A stretch of DNA of 64,000 nt, from positions 62,001 through 126,000 of the forward strand of contig JBGPHC010000006.1 in NCBI GenBank assembly GCA_041484195.1. Direction: 5' to 3'. The position numbers and the translations under genes are program-made. The notes beneath the pieces were generated by a model. That model was given only the letters and a program-made list of their open reading frames with translations, was not told where the DNA came from and made no database searches. Each line of letters opens with the position of its first letter. Within the stretch, counting starts at the first letter, position 1. Source of the stretch: PSRI01 sp041484195 (GTDB lineage: Bacteria; Bacteroidota; Bacteroidia; Chitinophagales; Chitinophagaceae). Shown piece after piece: positions 34,245-43,128 of this stretch.

Positions 34245-34636
34245 TTGGCATTTACAGAAGCCACCGCATTGGCTCCGAGTTTTTTGGCCGTTTGCAGAAC
34301 CTTATACACATCCCCCCAATGGCCGGCAGTATCGGCGTTCACTACCACGCTCGGCTTTTCAGTTTCTTTAGCAAAGATCATCTTCAACTCGCCTTCCAAT
34401 TCAGGCAGGGTTATTTTCTTCTGACCTACATAGAGCTGGTTATTCTTGTCAATGGAGACAATCACTGTTTGTTTAGCCTTGGTATCGCTCTTGCCTCTGG
34501 GAGCCGAAACCCTGATCACATTGGGATTGGCCAGCGTGGACACAATCAGGAAAAATAATAGTAGTATGAATAGAATATCATTCAATGCACCCGTATGCAC
34601 TTCCGCATGCCCCCTTAATTTTTGCCTCAGATTCAT
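34241..34636 (-). CDS. exbD: ExbD/TolR-type energy-transducing protein
   Basis: This is a 131-residue protein with one N-terminal transmembrane helix (about residues 20-40, LNDILFILLLFFLIVSTL). The conserved aspartate that carries protons lies in the ALNDILF segment. A periplasmic domain follows. With ExbB it forms the proton-driven motor that energises TonB-dependent uptake or Tol functions. It is 54 bp downstream of the exbB gene, on the same transcript. No tonB is adjacent. Confidence 0.9.
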   Translation of the reverse strand: MNLRQKLRGHAEVHTGALNDILFILLLFFLIVSTLANPNVIRVSAPRGKSDTKAKQTVIVSIDKNNQLYVGQKKITLPELEGELKMIFAKETEKPSVVVNADTAGHWGDVYKVLQTAKKLGANAVASVNAN

Positions 34637-34690
34637 GTTCTAATTTTCAATTGATGATCCTTATTCTCAAAGTTCAACTATTCCTGCCTC

Positions 34691-35416
34691 CTATCGGGTA
34701 GGTTCCTGCAGGATGTCTATGAATTCCGCGCTCGCCGCTTCCATTTTGTTTACGTTTTTGTCAATCTGTGCGTTCAGAAAATTATGCCCGACATAGGCCA
34801 GCAATCCGATGATCAATCCGCTGGCGGATGTGATCATCTTAGTGTAGATACCTCCGGCGATGGTGCTCAAAGTATATTCCCCGGTGGAGGAAATACCATA
34901 GAACAATTGAACCATACCCACGATGGTACCCAGGAATCCAAACATGGGCGCGATACCCGCTACCAGCGATAGCACGGAAAGATTTCTTTCCATCTTATAA
35001 ATTTCGAGCTTGCCCACATTTTCCATACTTTTTTCAATGGCATCAATGGGCTTACCAATACGCTGGATTCCTTTATCTATCATTCGGGCCACCGGGCTAT
35101 TTGTATTCTTGGCCAGGGATCGCGCAGCAGTTACATTTCCCGTAACAATATGGTCCCTGATAATGCTCATGAAATTGGCGTCCATCTTGCCCGCATTCCT
35201 GATTGCAATCAATCTTTCGAAGAAAAAGAAAATCGCGATCACCAACAGGAGGGCCAGCGGTACCATGATCCAGCCCCCGGCAAGCAACAAATCCCAAAGA
35301 TTCATCTTGGTCCCGGGTTCAGGTATGCCATGCTGACTGGCTAATGCTCTGTATAAACTGTCTTTTATCCTTAGAGAATCAGAAAGTACCTGCAGGAAGT
35401 ATATTTTCATGTGCAT
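34691..35416 (-). CDS. exbB: ExbB/TolQ/MotA-type proton channel protein
   Basis: This is a 241-residue membrane protein with an N-terminal extension of about 45 residues, a first helix near GGWIMVPLALLLVIAIFFFFERL and two further helices. The MotA/ExbB core has GIAPMFGFLGTIVGMVQLFYGI and the ITSASGLIIGLLAYVGHNFL pair of helices. It builds the channel for ExbD. Position and length fit a standard exbBD pair. TolQ would be the alternative name, since Bacteroidota homologs are hard to assign. Confidence 0.9.
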   Translation of the reverse strand: MHMKIYFLQVLSDSLRIKDSLYRALASQHGIPEPGTKMNLWDLLLAGGWIMVPLALLLVIAIFFFFERLIAIRNAGKMDANFMSIIRDHIVTGNVTAARSLAKNTNSPVARMIDKGIQRIGKPIDAIEKSMENVGKLEIYKMERNLSVLSLVAGIAPMFGFLGTIVGMVQLFYGISSTGEYTLSTIAGGIYTKMITSASGLIIGLLAYVGHNFLNAQIDKNVNKMEAASAEFIDILQEPTR

Positions 35417-35433
35417 GTTTGTTGAGAATGAAA

Positions 35434-35441
35434 CAAATGTA
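35434..35441 (-). promoter_or_regulatory. -7 box of the exbBD operon
   Basis: TACATTTG on the minus strand is a perfect TAnnTTTG box, 17 bases before the exbB ATG at 35416. A -33 TTG is not obvious at the expected distance. Confidence 0.5.
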
Positions 35442-35691
35442 GCTACAATCAGGAAATAATTCCACTAACTCTTGGCGAACGTGAAAATAGGGGGATTATT
35501 TTTTTCAATACCTGAATCCCTTTGCTATTAACAATTTATATAGAATCACCCGCAAAATGTGGCTGGAGGCCGATTTTGAAGCATGGACAATTCGAGCCTA
35601 ATCTGTTCATACAGCGGAGCCCTCGGCTGCATTTCATTGCTCGTCCCGTAGTTATTTGAGCTGTCAGAATCTCAATCAATCAAATTCCGGC

Positions 35692-36624
35692 TCAGGATTT
35701 TTGAGTAGTATCCATTCTCAACAGGCTCATGATCTGCTGCATACTTTTTTGCATGCCATCGCTGCTGCCGTCGAGAAAAATGATATTCCCTCTGCCGACT
35801 TCCGCAAAATTCTTGATGGCTTCCGTCCACATGCTGAAAAGGATCACATTCGTATCCAGATTGGCCTGTTTCATTTTTTCCGCAGCCTGGCTCATTCCCT
35901 TGGCCACTTCCTCGCGGAAGAGGGCAACACCCTGACCACGTAGTTGGGCAGCCTGACGTTCAGCCTCAGCCGCAATCTTGATGGAATTCCCTTCGGCCTC
36001 GGCGGCCTTTGTCTTGGTGATCAACAGTGCCTGGCCTTCATTTTCGGCAGCAGCTTTCAGGTTGTTGCTGGCCACCACCTTACTCATGCTGTCCATGATT
36101 GCCTGGTCGAAAGTGATATCATTGATTTGCAGGTCCAGCAGGTGGTAACCCCATTCTTCCAGCAGGTGATCTATCTGCTCTTTCACATATTCCACAATTT
36201 CCCTGCGCAGGCTCAATATTTCGGCCTGCCTTTTAGTGGCTACAAAAGAGCGAATGGTCCCTTCAATGGTGCGGGTGAGCGCCTGCATCAGGTCACGCTC
36301 ACTGATGAATTTGAATGCCACTTTCTTGATTGTCTCTTCATCCGCATTTTGTACGGCATACAAAAGCATGTTTTTGAAATACACATTGGCCTGATCGGCC
36401 GTGACTGCCTGGAATTCCATTTCAATCGATCGGTTCTGAATGGAGATCCTCTTATAGATCTGTTCCAGCATTGGGACCTTGAAATTCAGCCCAGGCTTGA
36501 GTATCCGCCTGTATTTGCCAAACATTGTGACTACTGAAATGGTTCCCTGGTTGACGGTTACCAGGCCGCTGAATATGATGAAGAGGAGGACTAATATCCA
36601 CCAATACGATATGAGGAATTGCAT
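35692..36624 (-). CDS. SPFH/band 7 membrane protein (stomatin/QmcA-like)
   Basis: This is a 310-residue protein with one N-terminal transmembrane helix (about residues 4-24), then the SPFH domain with FGKYRRILKPGLNFKVPMLEQIYKR. A long helical stretch rich in Ala, Glu and Gln follows (about residues 170-260, NLKAAAENEGQALLITKTKA), typical of prohibitin-type oligomerisation. Such proteins build large membrane-bound rings or microdomains. There is no adjacent NfeD gene, so it resembles the stand-alone QmcA type. Confidence 0.9.
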   Translation of the reverse strand: MQFLISYWWILVLLFIIFSGLVTVNQGTISVVTMFGKYRRILKPGLNFKVPMLEQIYKRISIQNRSIEMEFQAVTADQANVYFKNMLLYAVQNADEETIKKVAFKFISERDLMQALTRTIEGTIRSFVATKRQAEILSLRREIVEYVKEQIDHLLEEWGYHLLDLQINDITFDQAIMDSMSKVVASNNLKAAAENEGQALLITKTKAAEAEGNSIKIAAEAERQAAQLRGQGVALFREEVAKGMSQAAEKMKQANLDTNVILFSMWTEAIKNFAEVGRGNIIFLDGSSDGMQKSMQQIMSLLRMDTTQKS

Positions 36625-36768
36625 AACAATTGAGTTTAAGCAATGAAAATAATGATTTTTTATTTGTGAATCGGCGGACGCGATAAACAGTAACCAAGAA
36701 GATGAAGGTCATGTTTCCTTAGTTGATTCTAAATCTTCGATTCTCCACTCATTCTCCTCAATCCTGAC

Positions 36769-36776
36769 TAATTTTG
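36769..36776 (+). promoter_or_regulatory. -7 box of the YpdA-type reductase gene
   Basis: TAATTTTG is a perfect TAnnTTTG box, five bases before the ATG at 36782, again predicting a leaderless or nearly leaderless transcript. Confidence 0.6.
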
Positions 36777-36781
36777 AAGCT

Positions 36782-37786
36782 ATGACGCTAAATAATCATT
36801 CTGACAATTATTATGAGATCCTGATAATCGGAGGAGGACCGATTGGCCTTGCCTGCGGAATTGAGGCACAAAAAGCCGGCCTCAGCTATTGCATTCTGGA
36901 AAAAGGCAGCCTGGTGAATTCCCTCTATAACTATCCGATCAATATGACTTTCTTTTCCACCTCGGAAAGACTGGAGATCGGAGGCATTCCGTTTGTATCC
37001 ACCAATGTAAAGCCTACCCGAAGCGAGGCCCTGGAATATTATCGCCGTGTGGCTACTTCCATACACCTGAATATCCATTTGCAGGAAACAGTAAAGGAAA
37101 TAATACCTGAGGGAAATTTCTTCAGGGTGCTCACGTCAAAAGGGGAATACCGCACTAAATATATTATCCTGGCAATAGGGTTCTATGATATTCCTATAAA
37201 AATGAATATCCCCGGTGAAGATCTGCCGAAGGTCACGCACTATTACAAAGACCCACATTTTTATGCCATGCAAAAAGTCCTGGTGGTAGGCGCCAATAAT
37301 TCGGCGGTAGATGCGGCGCTCGAGACTTTCAGGAAGGGTGCCGAAGTGACGATGGTGATAAGGGGTGGTGAAATAGGACCCAGGGTGAAATATTGGGTAA
37401 GACCCGATATTGAGAACAGGATCAAGGAAGGAAGTATTAAAGCATATTTTCATTCAACGCTTGCAGCCATCAGGCCAAATGAAGTGGACATTCTCACCCC
37501 CGAAGGCAAGGTCACCATACCGAATGACTATGTCATCGCCATGACAGGCTACCAGCCCAATTTCAATTTTCTGCGGGCGGCGGGAATCCAGTTGTCTGAC
37601 GACGAAAAAATGAAACCTATCTATGATCCTGCCACCATGGAAAGCAACCAAAAGAATATTTACCTGGCCGGTGTGGTTTGCGGAGGCATGGAAACGCATG
37701 TTTGGTTCATTGAAAATTCCAGGGAACATGCCCTGACCATCATGAAAGACATTCAGGAAAAAAACATGAAAATGCTAAAGGTCTGA
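36782..37786 (+). CDS. ypdA: YpdA-family FAD/NAD(P) disulfide reductase
   Basis: This is a 334-residue pyridine nucleotide-disulfide oxidoreductase without a CxxC active site, as expected for the YpdA (bacillithiol disulfide reductase) family. The FAD motif IIGGGPIGLACGIEAQ is at about residues 14-29 and the second dinucleotide motif VVGANNSAVDAALE is near residue 168. The YPINMTFFSTSERLEIG segment is family-specific. In Firmicutes YpdA reduces oxidised bacillithiol, and many Bacteroidota also carry bacillithiol genes. None of those lie in this window, so the exact substrate is inferred. Confidence 0.9.
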   Translation: MTLNNHSDNYYEILIIGGGPIGLACGIEAQKAGLSYCILEKGSLVNSLYNYPINMTFFSTSERLEIGGIPFVSTNVKPTRSEALEYYRRVATSIHLNIHLQETVKEIIPEGNFFRVLTSKGEYRTKYIILAIGFYDIPIKMNIPGEDLPKVTHYYKDPHFYAMQKVLVVGANNSAVDAALETFRKGAEVTMVIRGGEIGPRVKYWVRPDIENRIKEGSIKAYFHSTLAAIRPNEVDILTPEGKVTIPNDYVIAMTGYQPNFNFLRAAGIQLSDDEKMKPIYDPATMESNQKNIYLAGVVCGGMETHVWFIENSREHALTIMKDIQEKNMKMLKV

Positions 37787-37953
37787 TAGCAGGAAGAGGA
37801 ACCAATCTCCGGCCAAATTGTAGTAGCTGATTCAGACAATGAACACGGTATCTGCTTTGAATCAATCCCTCCATCAAAAATTCTTCATGGCCGCTGAACT
37901 AATACCGGCATGAAATCATTTAGATTTTATTATCTTGATTGAAAATATCCATC

Positions 37954-38316
37954 ATGTCAAGATCTGCTAAAATACTAATTGGACTCCTGAGCTTCCTGCC
38001 GGCAGTCCTGCTGGCGGTTTATTTAGTAGTCATTTTTTCTTTTGCCTTTTCGGGCATGTTGCACCGTATGCCTAATGATGATCCCTATTGGTTTTTCTCC
38101 AACTTTGTTTGGGTGATTGGTTTAGCCATTCTGCTGGGGGTTACCTCCCTGGGGCTGAAGATTTATTTTATAGTGCACGTCATAAATAATCAACTCCTGG
38201 AAGGAGCCGAGCGCATCATGTGGGTATTGCTGCTTGTTTTCGCGGGCATCATTTCCTATCCGTTATATTGGTATATGCGCATTTGGAAGGCTCCCGGCAG
38301 TCCTAATCCTGCCTAA
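37954..38316 (+). CDS. Small three-helix membrane protein, unknown function
   Basis: This is a 120-residue protein with three predicted transmembrane helices: about residues 5-30 (LIGLLSFLPAVLLAVYLVVIF), 50-75 and 92-110 (MWVLLLVFAGIISYPLYWYM). I do not recognise the family. The start is set at ATG 37954 rather than the TTG 15 bases earlier. Its last 14 bases overlap the 3' end of the convergent OmpA lipoprotein gene, which leaves no room for a separate terminator. Confidence 0.75.
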   Translation: MSRSAKILIGLLSFLPAVLLAVYLVVIFSFAFSGMLHRMPNDDPYWFFSNFVWVIGLAILLGVTSLGLKIYFIVHVINNQLLEGAERIMWVLLLVFAGIISYPLYWYMRIWKAPGSPNPA

Positions 38317-39430
38317 ACAAGATGATCTCCACTCTCCTGTTTCTTTGACGCCCCTCTTCGCTGGCATTGCTGGCAACAGGACGTCTTTCTCCTTCTCCTC
38401 TATGCTCCATTTTCAGCGGATCAAAACCCTTTTGTTGAACCAGGTATTCAAAGATGGTTGTGGCCCGGCTTTCTGAAAGCTGTTGATTATAAGATTCAGT
38501 CCCCACGCTGTCGGTGTGCCCGACGATGGTGAGATGGGAAAAATTCGATGACTTGATTTTGCCCGCCATTTGATCCAGTTCGAAAGTGAATTTCGGGTTG
38601 AGCGTGCTCTTGTTGATATCAAACAAAATATCTGACAACAATAATGTGTCGGTCTTGATTGGCATGACGGGTTTGGCAATTCGTGGAGGATTGTAAATGG
38701 AATCCTTCATTCGCTGCATTCTTTCGTCAAAGAGTGAATGACGTTCATTTATTTCATATATCGCATTCCTGGCAGTTTCATAATCCGGACATATTTTTTC
38801 ATCGGGATCTTCCGGGAACATTGTTACGTCATCAATATAATACAAGAGATTACCATAGCCATCAAATCCCTTGTTTTGACCCACGTTTTCATCGTCGGTG
38901 AGATGTCCTATTACCAGCCATTGTTCCGAACCGTTGGCAGTGTATCCAAATTCCACCTTGTTCCAGCCCTTCTTAGTAGTCGGTTCAACTTTGGAATAAG
39001 AAATCAGTTGGGAGGGATCCGTGATAAGTTCCGTCCATTGCCTCACGAGAAACATATCCTGCTTGCGAAAATGGACATAGAGGAAATTCTTTTCTACGGG
39101 TTCGGCTCTAACCATCATGGATACCCTATACTTGTTCCCCGCCTTCAGGGGGCAAAGCAATTTAGATTCAATAAATGTGCGCTTACCCTTCTGCATTCGG
39201 TTCAAAATGATCATGCTGATGAAATAGGATCCTCCGAACGCATAGTTGGGCTTGTTGATATAACGTTGCTCGCGGGAAAAAATGAACCAGGCCTCAGGAG
39301 CGCATTTGGCCTTCAATTCCGTGCAGGTATTCTCGTCTTCAAATCCTCCATTCGCCACCAGGCTTTGACCATACAATGACGGTGCGCATCCGGTAATTAC
39401 CAATATGCATATGGTCCTCAAACGATACAT
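38303..39430 (-). CDS. OmpA-family outer-membrane lipoprotein
   Basis: This is a 375-residue lipoprotein. The signal peptide from ATG 39430 ends in the lipobox ITGC. The first 220 residues form a beta-rich domain beginning SLVANGGFEDENTCTEL, of the sort found in carbohydrate-binding-like modules. The C-terminal OmpA peptidoglycan-binding domain (about residues 265-375) carries LSDILFDINKSTLNPKF and TIVGHTDSVGTESYNQQLSESRA. It should tether the outer membrane to the cell wall. The N-terminal domain's ligand is unknown. Confidence 0.88.
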   Translation of the reverse strand: MYRLRTICILVITGCAPSLYGQSLVANGGFEDENTCTELKAKCAPEAWFIFSREQRYINKPNYAFGGSYFISMIILNRMQKGKRTFIESKLLCPLKAGNKYRVSMMVRAEPVEKNFLYVHFRKQDMFLVRQWTELITDPSQLISYSKVEPTTKKGWNKVEFGYTANGSEQWLVIGHLTDDENVGQNKGFDGYGNLLYYIDDVTMFPEDPDEKICPDYETARNAIYEINERHSLFDERMQRMKDSIYNPPRIAKPVMPIKTDTLLLSDILFDINKSTLNPKFTFELDQMAGKIKSSNFSHLTIVGHTDSVGTESYNQQLSESRATTIFEYLVQQKGFDPLKMEHRGEGERRPVASNASEEGRQRNRRVEIILFRQD

Positions 39431-39612
39431 GTGAGCATGCAATATTATTATGCGAAGTAGTTGATGCAGAGGGAGATTCGGAGTCCTTCGAGCTTATTAC
39501 AGTCATTCAACCGCCCGGATGGCAACCCCGTAAGGCTACTGAATCGGGTAAGCCTCTTCGTTAGGCCCGCAATTTCGGAAGCATCCCGGTTTTTCAAGCC
39601 ATAAAGATCCAT

Positions 39613-40908
39613 TCAACTCTGGAATGCCTCTGATCTACCGGCCTGGATGGCTGGTTCGGCCCCAGATCGCTCTTCCCATAAACATGCCAGGTGCACGATG
39701 GTCTCCACGCTTTTATGCATATCCTGTACGCTCACATATTCATGTTTCCCATGGAAGGCCATTTCCCCCGTGAAAATATTAGGGCAGGGTAGTCCCATGA
39801 ATGACAGGCGCGATCCGTCAGTCCCACCCCGGGCGCTCATTGGCAGGGGTTCGATGCCTGCCCTCCTGATAGCTTCCCTTGCATATTCGGAGACCTGCGG
39901 ATACCTATCTAAAACTTCTTTCATGTTACGATATTGTTCCTTCACCTCAAAATCTGCCCTGGCTCCGGGATATCCCGAAAGCACATTCTCCATGATCTGG
40001 TGCAGGAGCAATTCATATTCCCGGAGCTTATTGGTGCTGAAATCACGTAGGATGAATTGGATAGTTAGTTTTTCGGGGATTCCTACCATGTGAACAGGAT
40101 GAATAAATCCTTCCCTGCCCTCCGTGGTCTCCGGCGAGAAACTGGTATTGGGCAAGGCCCCAATCAATTCGGCACCAATCTTCAGGGCATTCTGCATCTT
40201 CCCTTTTGCACTACCCGGGTGGGAACTGATGCCATGAATGCTGATGATGACCGCATCTGCAGAAAAAGCCTCATCTTCCAATGATCCCCTTGGCCCCCCA
40301 TCGAGGGTATAGGCAAAATGGGCGCCCAGTTTTTTCAGATCCAACTTATCAACACCCCTGCCGATTTCCTCATCCGGCGTGAAGAGGATCTTAATCGCCC
40401 CATGTTTAATTTCAGGATGACTGCAGAAAAAATTTGCCATATCCATGATCACCGTAACGCCCGCCTTATCATCGGCTCCCAATAAAGTAGTACCGGAAGC
40501 CGTAATAATATCCTCCCCAATCTTTTTCAATAAATAGGGATGATCTTTTGTTGTTATCACCTGGCTCTGATCCTCAGGCAATACAATGGCCTGGCCCTGG
40601 TAGTTTTGATGTATGAGAGGCTTTACACCTGCGCCTGAGCAATCCGGCGAGGTATCTACATGAGCACAAAAGCAAATGACAGGAACATTTTTTTGGGTAT
40701 TGGACGGAATGCCGGCATACACATAGCCAAAATCATCCAGGAAGGCATCGGAGACACCCATCGCATGTAATTCGGTTACCAATAATCGTGAGAGGTTTTT
40801 CTGTTTCTCCGTTGAAGGGAAGCTAGTGCTGTGAGGGTCACTCTGCGTATCAATCTGCACATAACGCAAAAACCTTTCTGTCGTTGTAAAAAAATAATCG
40901 GCAAACAT
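39613..40908 (-). CDS. pepT: Peptidase T (tripeptide aminopeptidase)
   Basis: This is an M20-family zinc aminopeptidase of 431 residues that removes the N-terminal residue of tripeptides. Metal ligands and catalytic residues are visible: CAHVDTSPD, LLGADDKAGVTV, FTPDEEIGRG and the later MSARGGTDGSRLS and FTGEMAFHGKHEYV segments. The ATG at 40908 is chosen. It is preceded by AAGGAGGT only three bases away, an unusually good but too close Shine-Dalgarno-like string for a Bacteroidota gene. The FKBP gene is upstream on the same strand, 79 bp away. Confidence 0.95.
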   Translation of the reverse strand: MFADYFFTTTERFLRYVQIDTQSDPHSTSFPSTEKQKNLSRLLVTELHAMGVSDAFLDDFGYVYAGIPSNTQKNVPVICFCAHVDTSPDCSGAGVKPLIHQNYQGQAIVLPEDQSQVITTKDHPYLLKKIGEDIITASGTTLLGADDKAGVTVIMDMANFFCSHPEIKHGAIKILFTPDEEIGRGVDKLDLKKLGAHFAYTLDGGPRGSLEDEAFSADAVIISIHGISSHPGSAKGKMQNALKIGAELIGALPNTSFSPETTEGREGFIHPVHMVGIPEKLTIQFILRDFSTNKLREYELLLHQIMENVLSGYPGARADFEVKEQYRNMKEVLDRYPQVSEYAREAIRRAGIEPLPMSARGGTDGSRLSFMGLPCPNIFTGEMAFHGKHEYVSVQDMHKSVETIVHLACLWEERSGAEPAIQAGRSEAFQS

Positions 40909-40987
40909 AGACCTCCTTTGCTGCAAAAAATAGGCTTCAGCAATTTCTTAAAAATGGGAAACGAGTCTGCATCCCTCCAGGCCGTGA

Positions 40988-41416
40988 CTATAAGATTTCG
41001 ACCAATTCTATGTGGAATACCAATTCTTTTCCGGCAAGGAAATGATTGGCATCCAGAATAATAATTTCTTCTCTGAATCCTGATACTACCACCGGAATGG
41101 GCTGTCCTTCCTGGTTCCTCAGTGTAAGGTGCATGCCTTCTTCCAGCTTCATATCCGCGGGTACATGCTCACGTGGAAATTCAATGATTGCTTCCTCATT
41201 CCGCTCCCCATACGCGTCTTCAGGCGAAATATTAATCACTTTCTTTTCGCCAACGGCCATTCCCAACACCCCGGAATCAAATCCTTTGATCATTTCACCT
41301 GCGCCGACGGTGAATTCCAGGGGATCCCGACCCACCGATGAATCAAATTGGTTGCCATCCAATAGACGACCTGTGTAATGCACACGAACCACATCGCCTT
41401 TTTTAACCTGTTGCAT
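40988..41416 (-). CDS. SlyD-like FKBP-type peptidyl-prolyl isomerase
   Basis: This is a 142-residue FKBP of the SlyD/FkpA-like group. The FKBP half (VRVHYTGRLLDGNQFDSSVGRDPLEF) is interrupted by an insert-in-flap domain (about residues 70-120), as in SlyD. The barrel then closes with HFLAGKELVFHIELVEI. There is no histidine-rich tail, unlike E. coli SlyD. It acts as a proline isomerase and chaperone in the cytosol. The start ATG at 41416 (MQQVKKGD) is preferred. Confidence 0.93.
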   Translation of the reverse strand: MQQVKKGDVVRVHYTGRLLDGNQFDSSVGRDPLEFTVGAGEMIKGFDSGVLGMAVGEKKVINISPEDAYGERNEEAIIEFPREHVPADMKLEEGMHLTLRNQEGQPIPVVVSGFREEIIILDANHFLAGKELVFHIELVEIL

Positions 41417-41741
41417 ACAAATAATTTGAATGAATAATACCGAAATCGGCACTTAACTTTCTTACCGGCACTATTTGCCTTCCAGGCCCAGGATTAGTTG
41501 GACCATTCATCCACTGCAAATGCAAAAAGGCTAGAGAACGGAAAATGCGGCTTCTTTACGCACGAAAGATAAAGGTTTTCCTGATTTTTCTATTAAAAGT
41601 TTTCCAGATATTTGAGCTTCCGAATGCCTGATTTTCAATCAAAATCATCTAATATACCAGCAATTTTTTTCGAGCGTGAATTTTTTGAGCTGACCGGAAA
41701 TTTTAAGAATCTAAAGCCAATAAATCATGATACCATCATCG
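41417..41741. other. Divergent intergenic region without recognised elements
   Basis: About 325 bp between the FKBP gene (minus) and the DUF1343 gene (plus). Composition is AT-rich, especially in the right half. No perfect TAnnTTTG box at a useful position, no strong hairpin and no small gene were seen. Confidence 0.5.
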
Positions 41742-43028
41742 ATGAAAGCGTTTATTTTATACAGTAGCCTACTATTCCTTCAGACAATATTGTCCTCATT
41801 CTCCCTGGAATCCGACCATCTACCATCATCAAAATTGAAACCAAAAAATCCCGGCGCATTCAGATACCAGCCAAAGATTCTTCCGGGGGCCGCACGCTTT
41901 GATCAATACCTTCCAATCCTCAAAGGGAAATCGGTGGCGATATTTGCCAACCAGACTTCCATGGTAGGTGATAAACACCTGGTAGATATACTGAAGGAAA
42001 AAGGAGTGCTGATCCGGAAAATATTCTCACCCGAGCATGGATTCAGAGGTAAGGCTGATGCAGGAGAAGAAGTGAACAATTCAGTGGATGCAGAAACCGG
42101 CATTCCGGTAATTTCCCTGTATGGCGGGCATAACAAACCTTCTTTTGCGGAATTGAGCGATGTGGATATTTTGATTTTCGATATCCAGGATGTTGGGGTT
42201 CGTTTCTATACTTATATTTCTTCCCTGCAATACTATATAGAGGCCGCCATTGAAAACAACAAACCCCTGCTCCTGCTCGACAGGCCCAATCCCAATGGCT
42301 TTTATGTTGATGGGCCCGTACTGGACAGAAAATTCAAATCATTTGTGGGCAGGCAACCCATTCCGATAGTGTATGGAATGACCTTAGGTGAATACGCGAA
42401 AATGCTGCTGGGTGAAAAATGGCTGGACCCCGCCATCATGCAGAAAGCCGACTGGCCAATGGGCTTGAAAAAGAAATTCCAACTCATCGTTATTCCCTGC
42501 GCCAACTATACACACAAAAGCAAATATATTTTGCCGGTAAGGCCTTCACCTAATTTGCCGGATATCCAGTCCGTTTATGTCTATCCTTCCACCTGCCTCT
42601 TTGAAGGAACCGTGCTGAGCGAAGGGAGAGGTACCAGCAAACCATTCCAGGTATTCGGACATCCTGCCTTACCCTCATCCTTAACTGCTTTTATACCCAG
42701 GAGTATGGAGGGTGCCAGGAATCCCAAACTGGTGGATCAAACCTGTTATGGATGGGATCTTTCTGGCAATCCGGATGAAGTGTTGCGGAAAACAGGTAAT
42801 CAATTTCAGCTCAAATGGTTGCTGGAAGCCTATAAATTATTTCCAGATAAAGAAAATTTCTTCCTGCAAAATGGCTCTTTTAACCGCCTTGCCGGCAGTG
42901 ATCAGCTCATGCAGCAAATCAAGGCTGGCAAGAGCGAAACCACGATTCGTCAAAGTTGGGAACCGGCCCTTGCCAGATTTAAGCTAATCCGAAAAAAATA
43001 TTTGCTGTACCCGGATTTTGCCCGTTGA
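41742..43028 (+). CDS. namZ: Exo-beta-N-acetylmuramidase of the NamZ/DUF1343 family
   Basis: This is a 428-residue exported protein. A signal peptide starts at ATG 41742 (an ATG five codons earlier is also open). It is followed by the DUF1343 domain with GKSVAIFANQTSMVG, FSPEHGFRGKADAGE, ISLYGGHNKPSF, IFDIQDVGVRFYTYISSL and LDRPNPNGFYVDGP. Members of this family (NamZ) release N-acetylmuramic acid from the non-reducing ends of peptidoglycan fragments, which supports cell-wall recycling. The fmt gene lies 100 bp downstream with its own promoter. Confidence 0.9.
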   Translation: MKAFILYSSLLFLQTILSSFSLESDHLPSSKLKPKNPGAFRYQPKILPGAARFDQYLPILKGKSVAIFANQTSMVGDKHLVDILKEKGVLIRKIFSPEHGFRGKADAGEEVNNSVDAETGIPVISLYGGHNKPSFAELSDVDILIFDIQDVGVRFYTYISSLQYYIEAAIENNKPLLLLDRPNPNGFYVDGPVLDRKFKSFVGRQPIPIVYGMTLGEYAKMLLGEKWLDPAIMQKADWPMGLKKKFQLIVIPCANYTHKSKYILPVRPSPNLPDIQSVYVYPSTCLFEGTVLSEGRGTSKPFQVFGHPALPSSLTAFIPRSMEGARNPKLVDQTCYGWDLSGNPDEVLRKTGNQFQLKWLLEAYKLFPDKENFFLQNGSFNRLAGSDQLMQQIKAGKSETTIRQSWEPALARFKLIRKKYLLYPDFAR

Positions 43029-43056
43029 ATGATTTTGAAATACTGATTTATTTTTG
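43025..43056 (+). promoter_or_regulatory. Predicted fmt promoter
   Basis: TATTTTTG (43049-43056) is a perfect -7 box, with TTG (43025-43027) 21 nt upstream. The -33 element overlaps the namZ stop codon. The distance to the fmt ATG is 72 bases, longer than for most genes here. Confidence 0.5.
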
Positions 43057-43128
43057 CTTTTATATATTCAGGTTGCGATTCCCGGAAATTCAATCTGTCC
43101 ACCTTTCATAAGCTTATTTTCACAATCA

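Noticed and set aside
40895..40920. TATGTTTG at the pepT start codon read as a promoter box, and AAGGAGGT as a Shine-Dalgarno site
   Set aside because: The box arises simply from T followed by ATG TTT G, no -33 element is at the right distance and no later start exists. The purine run is only three bases from the ATG, too close for normal use.
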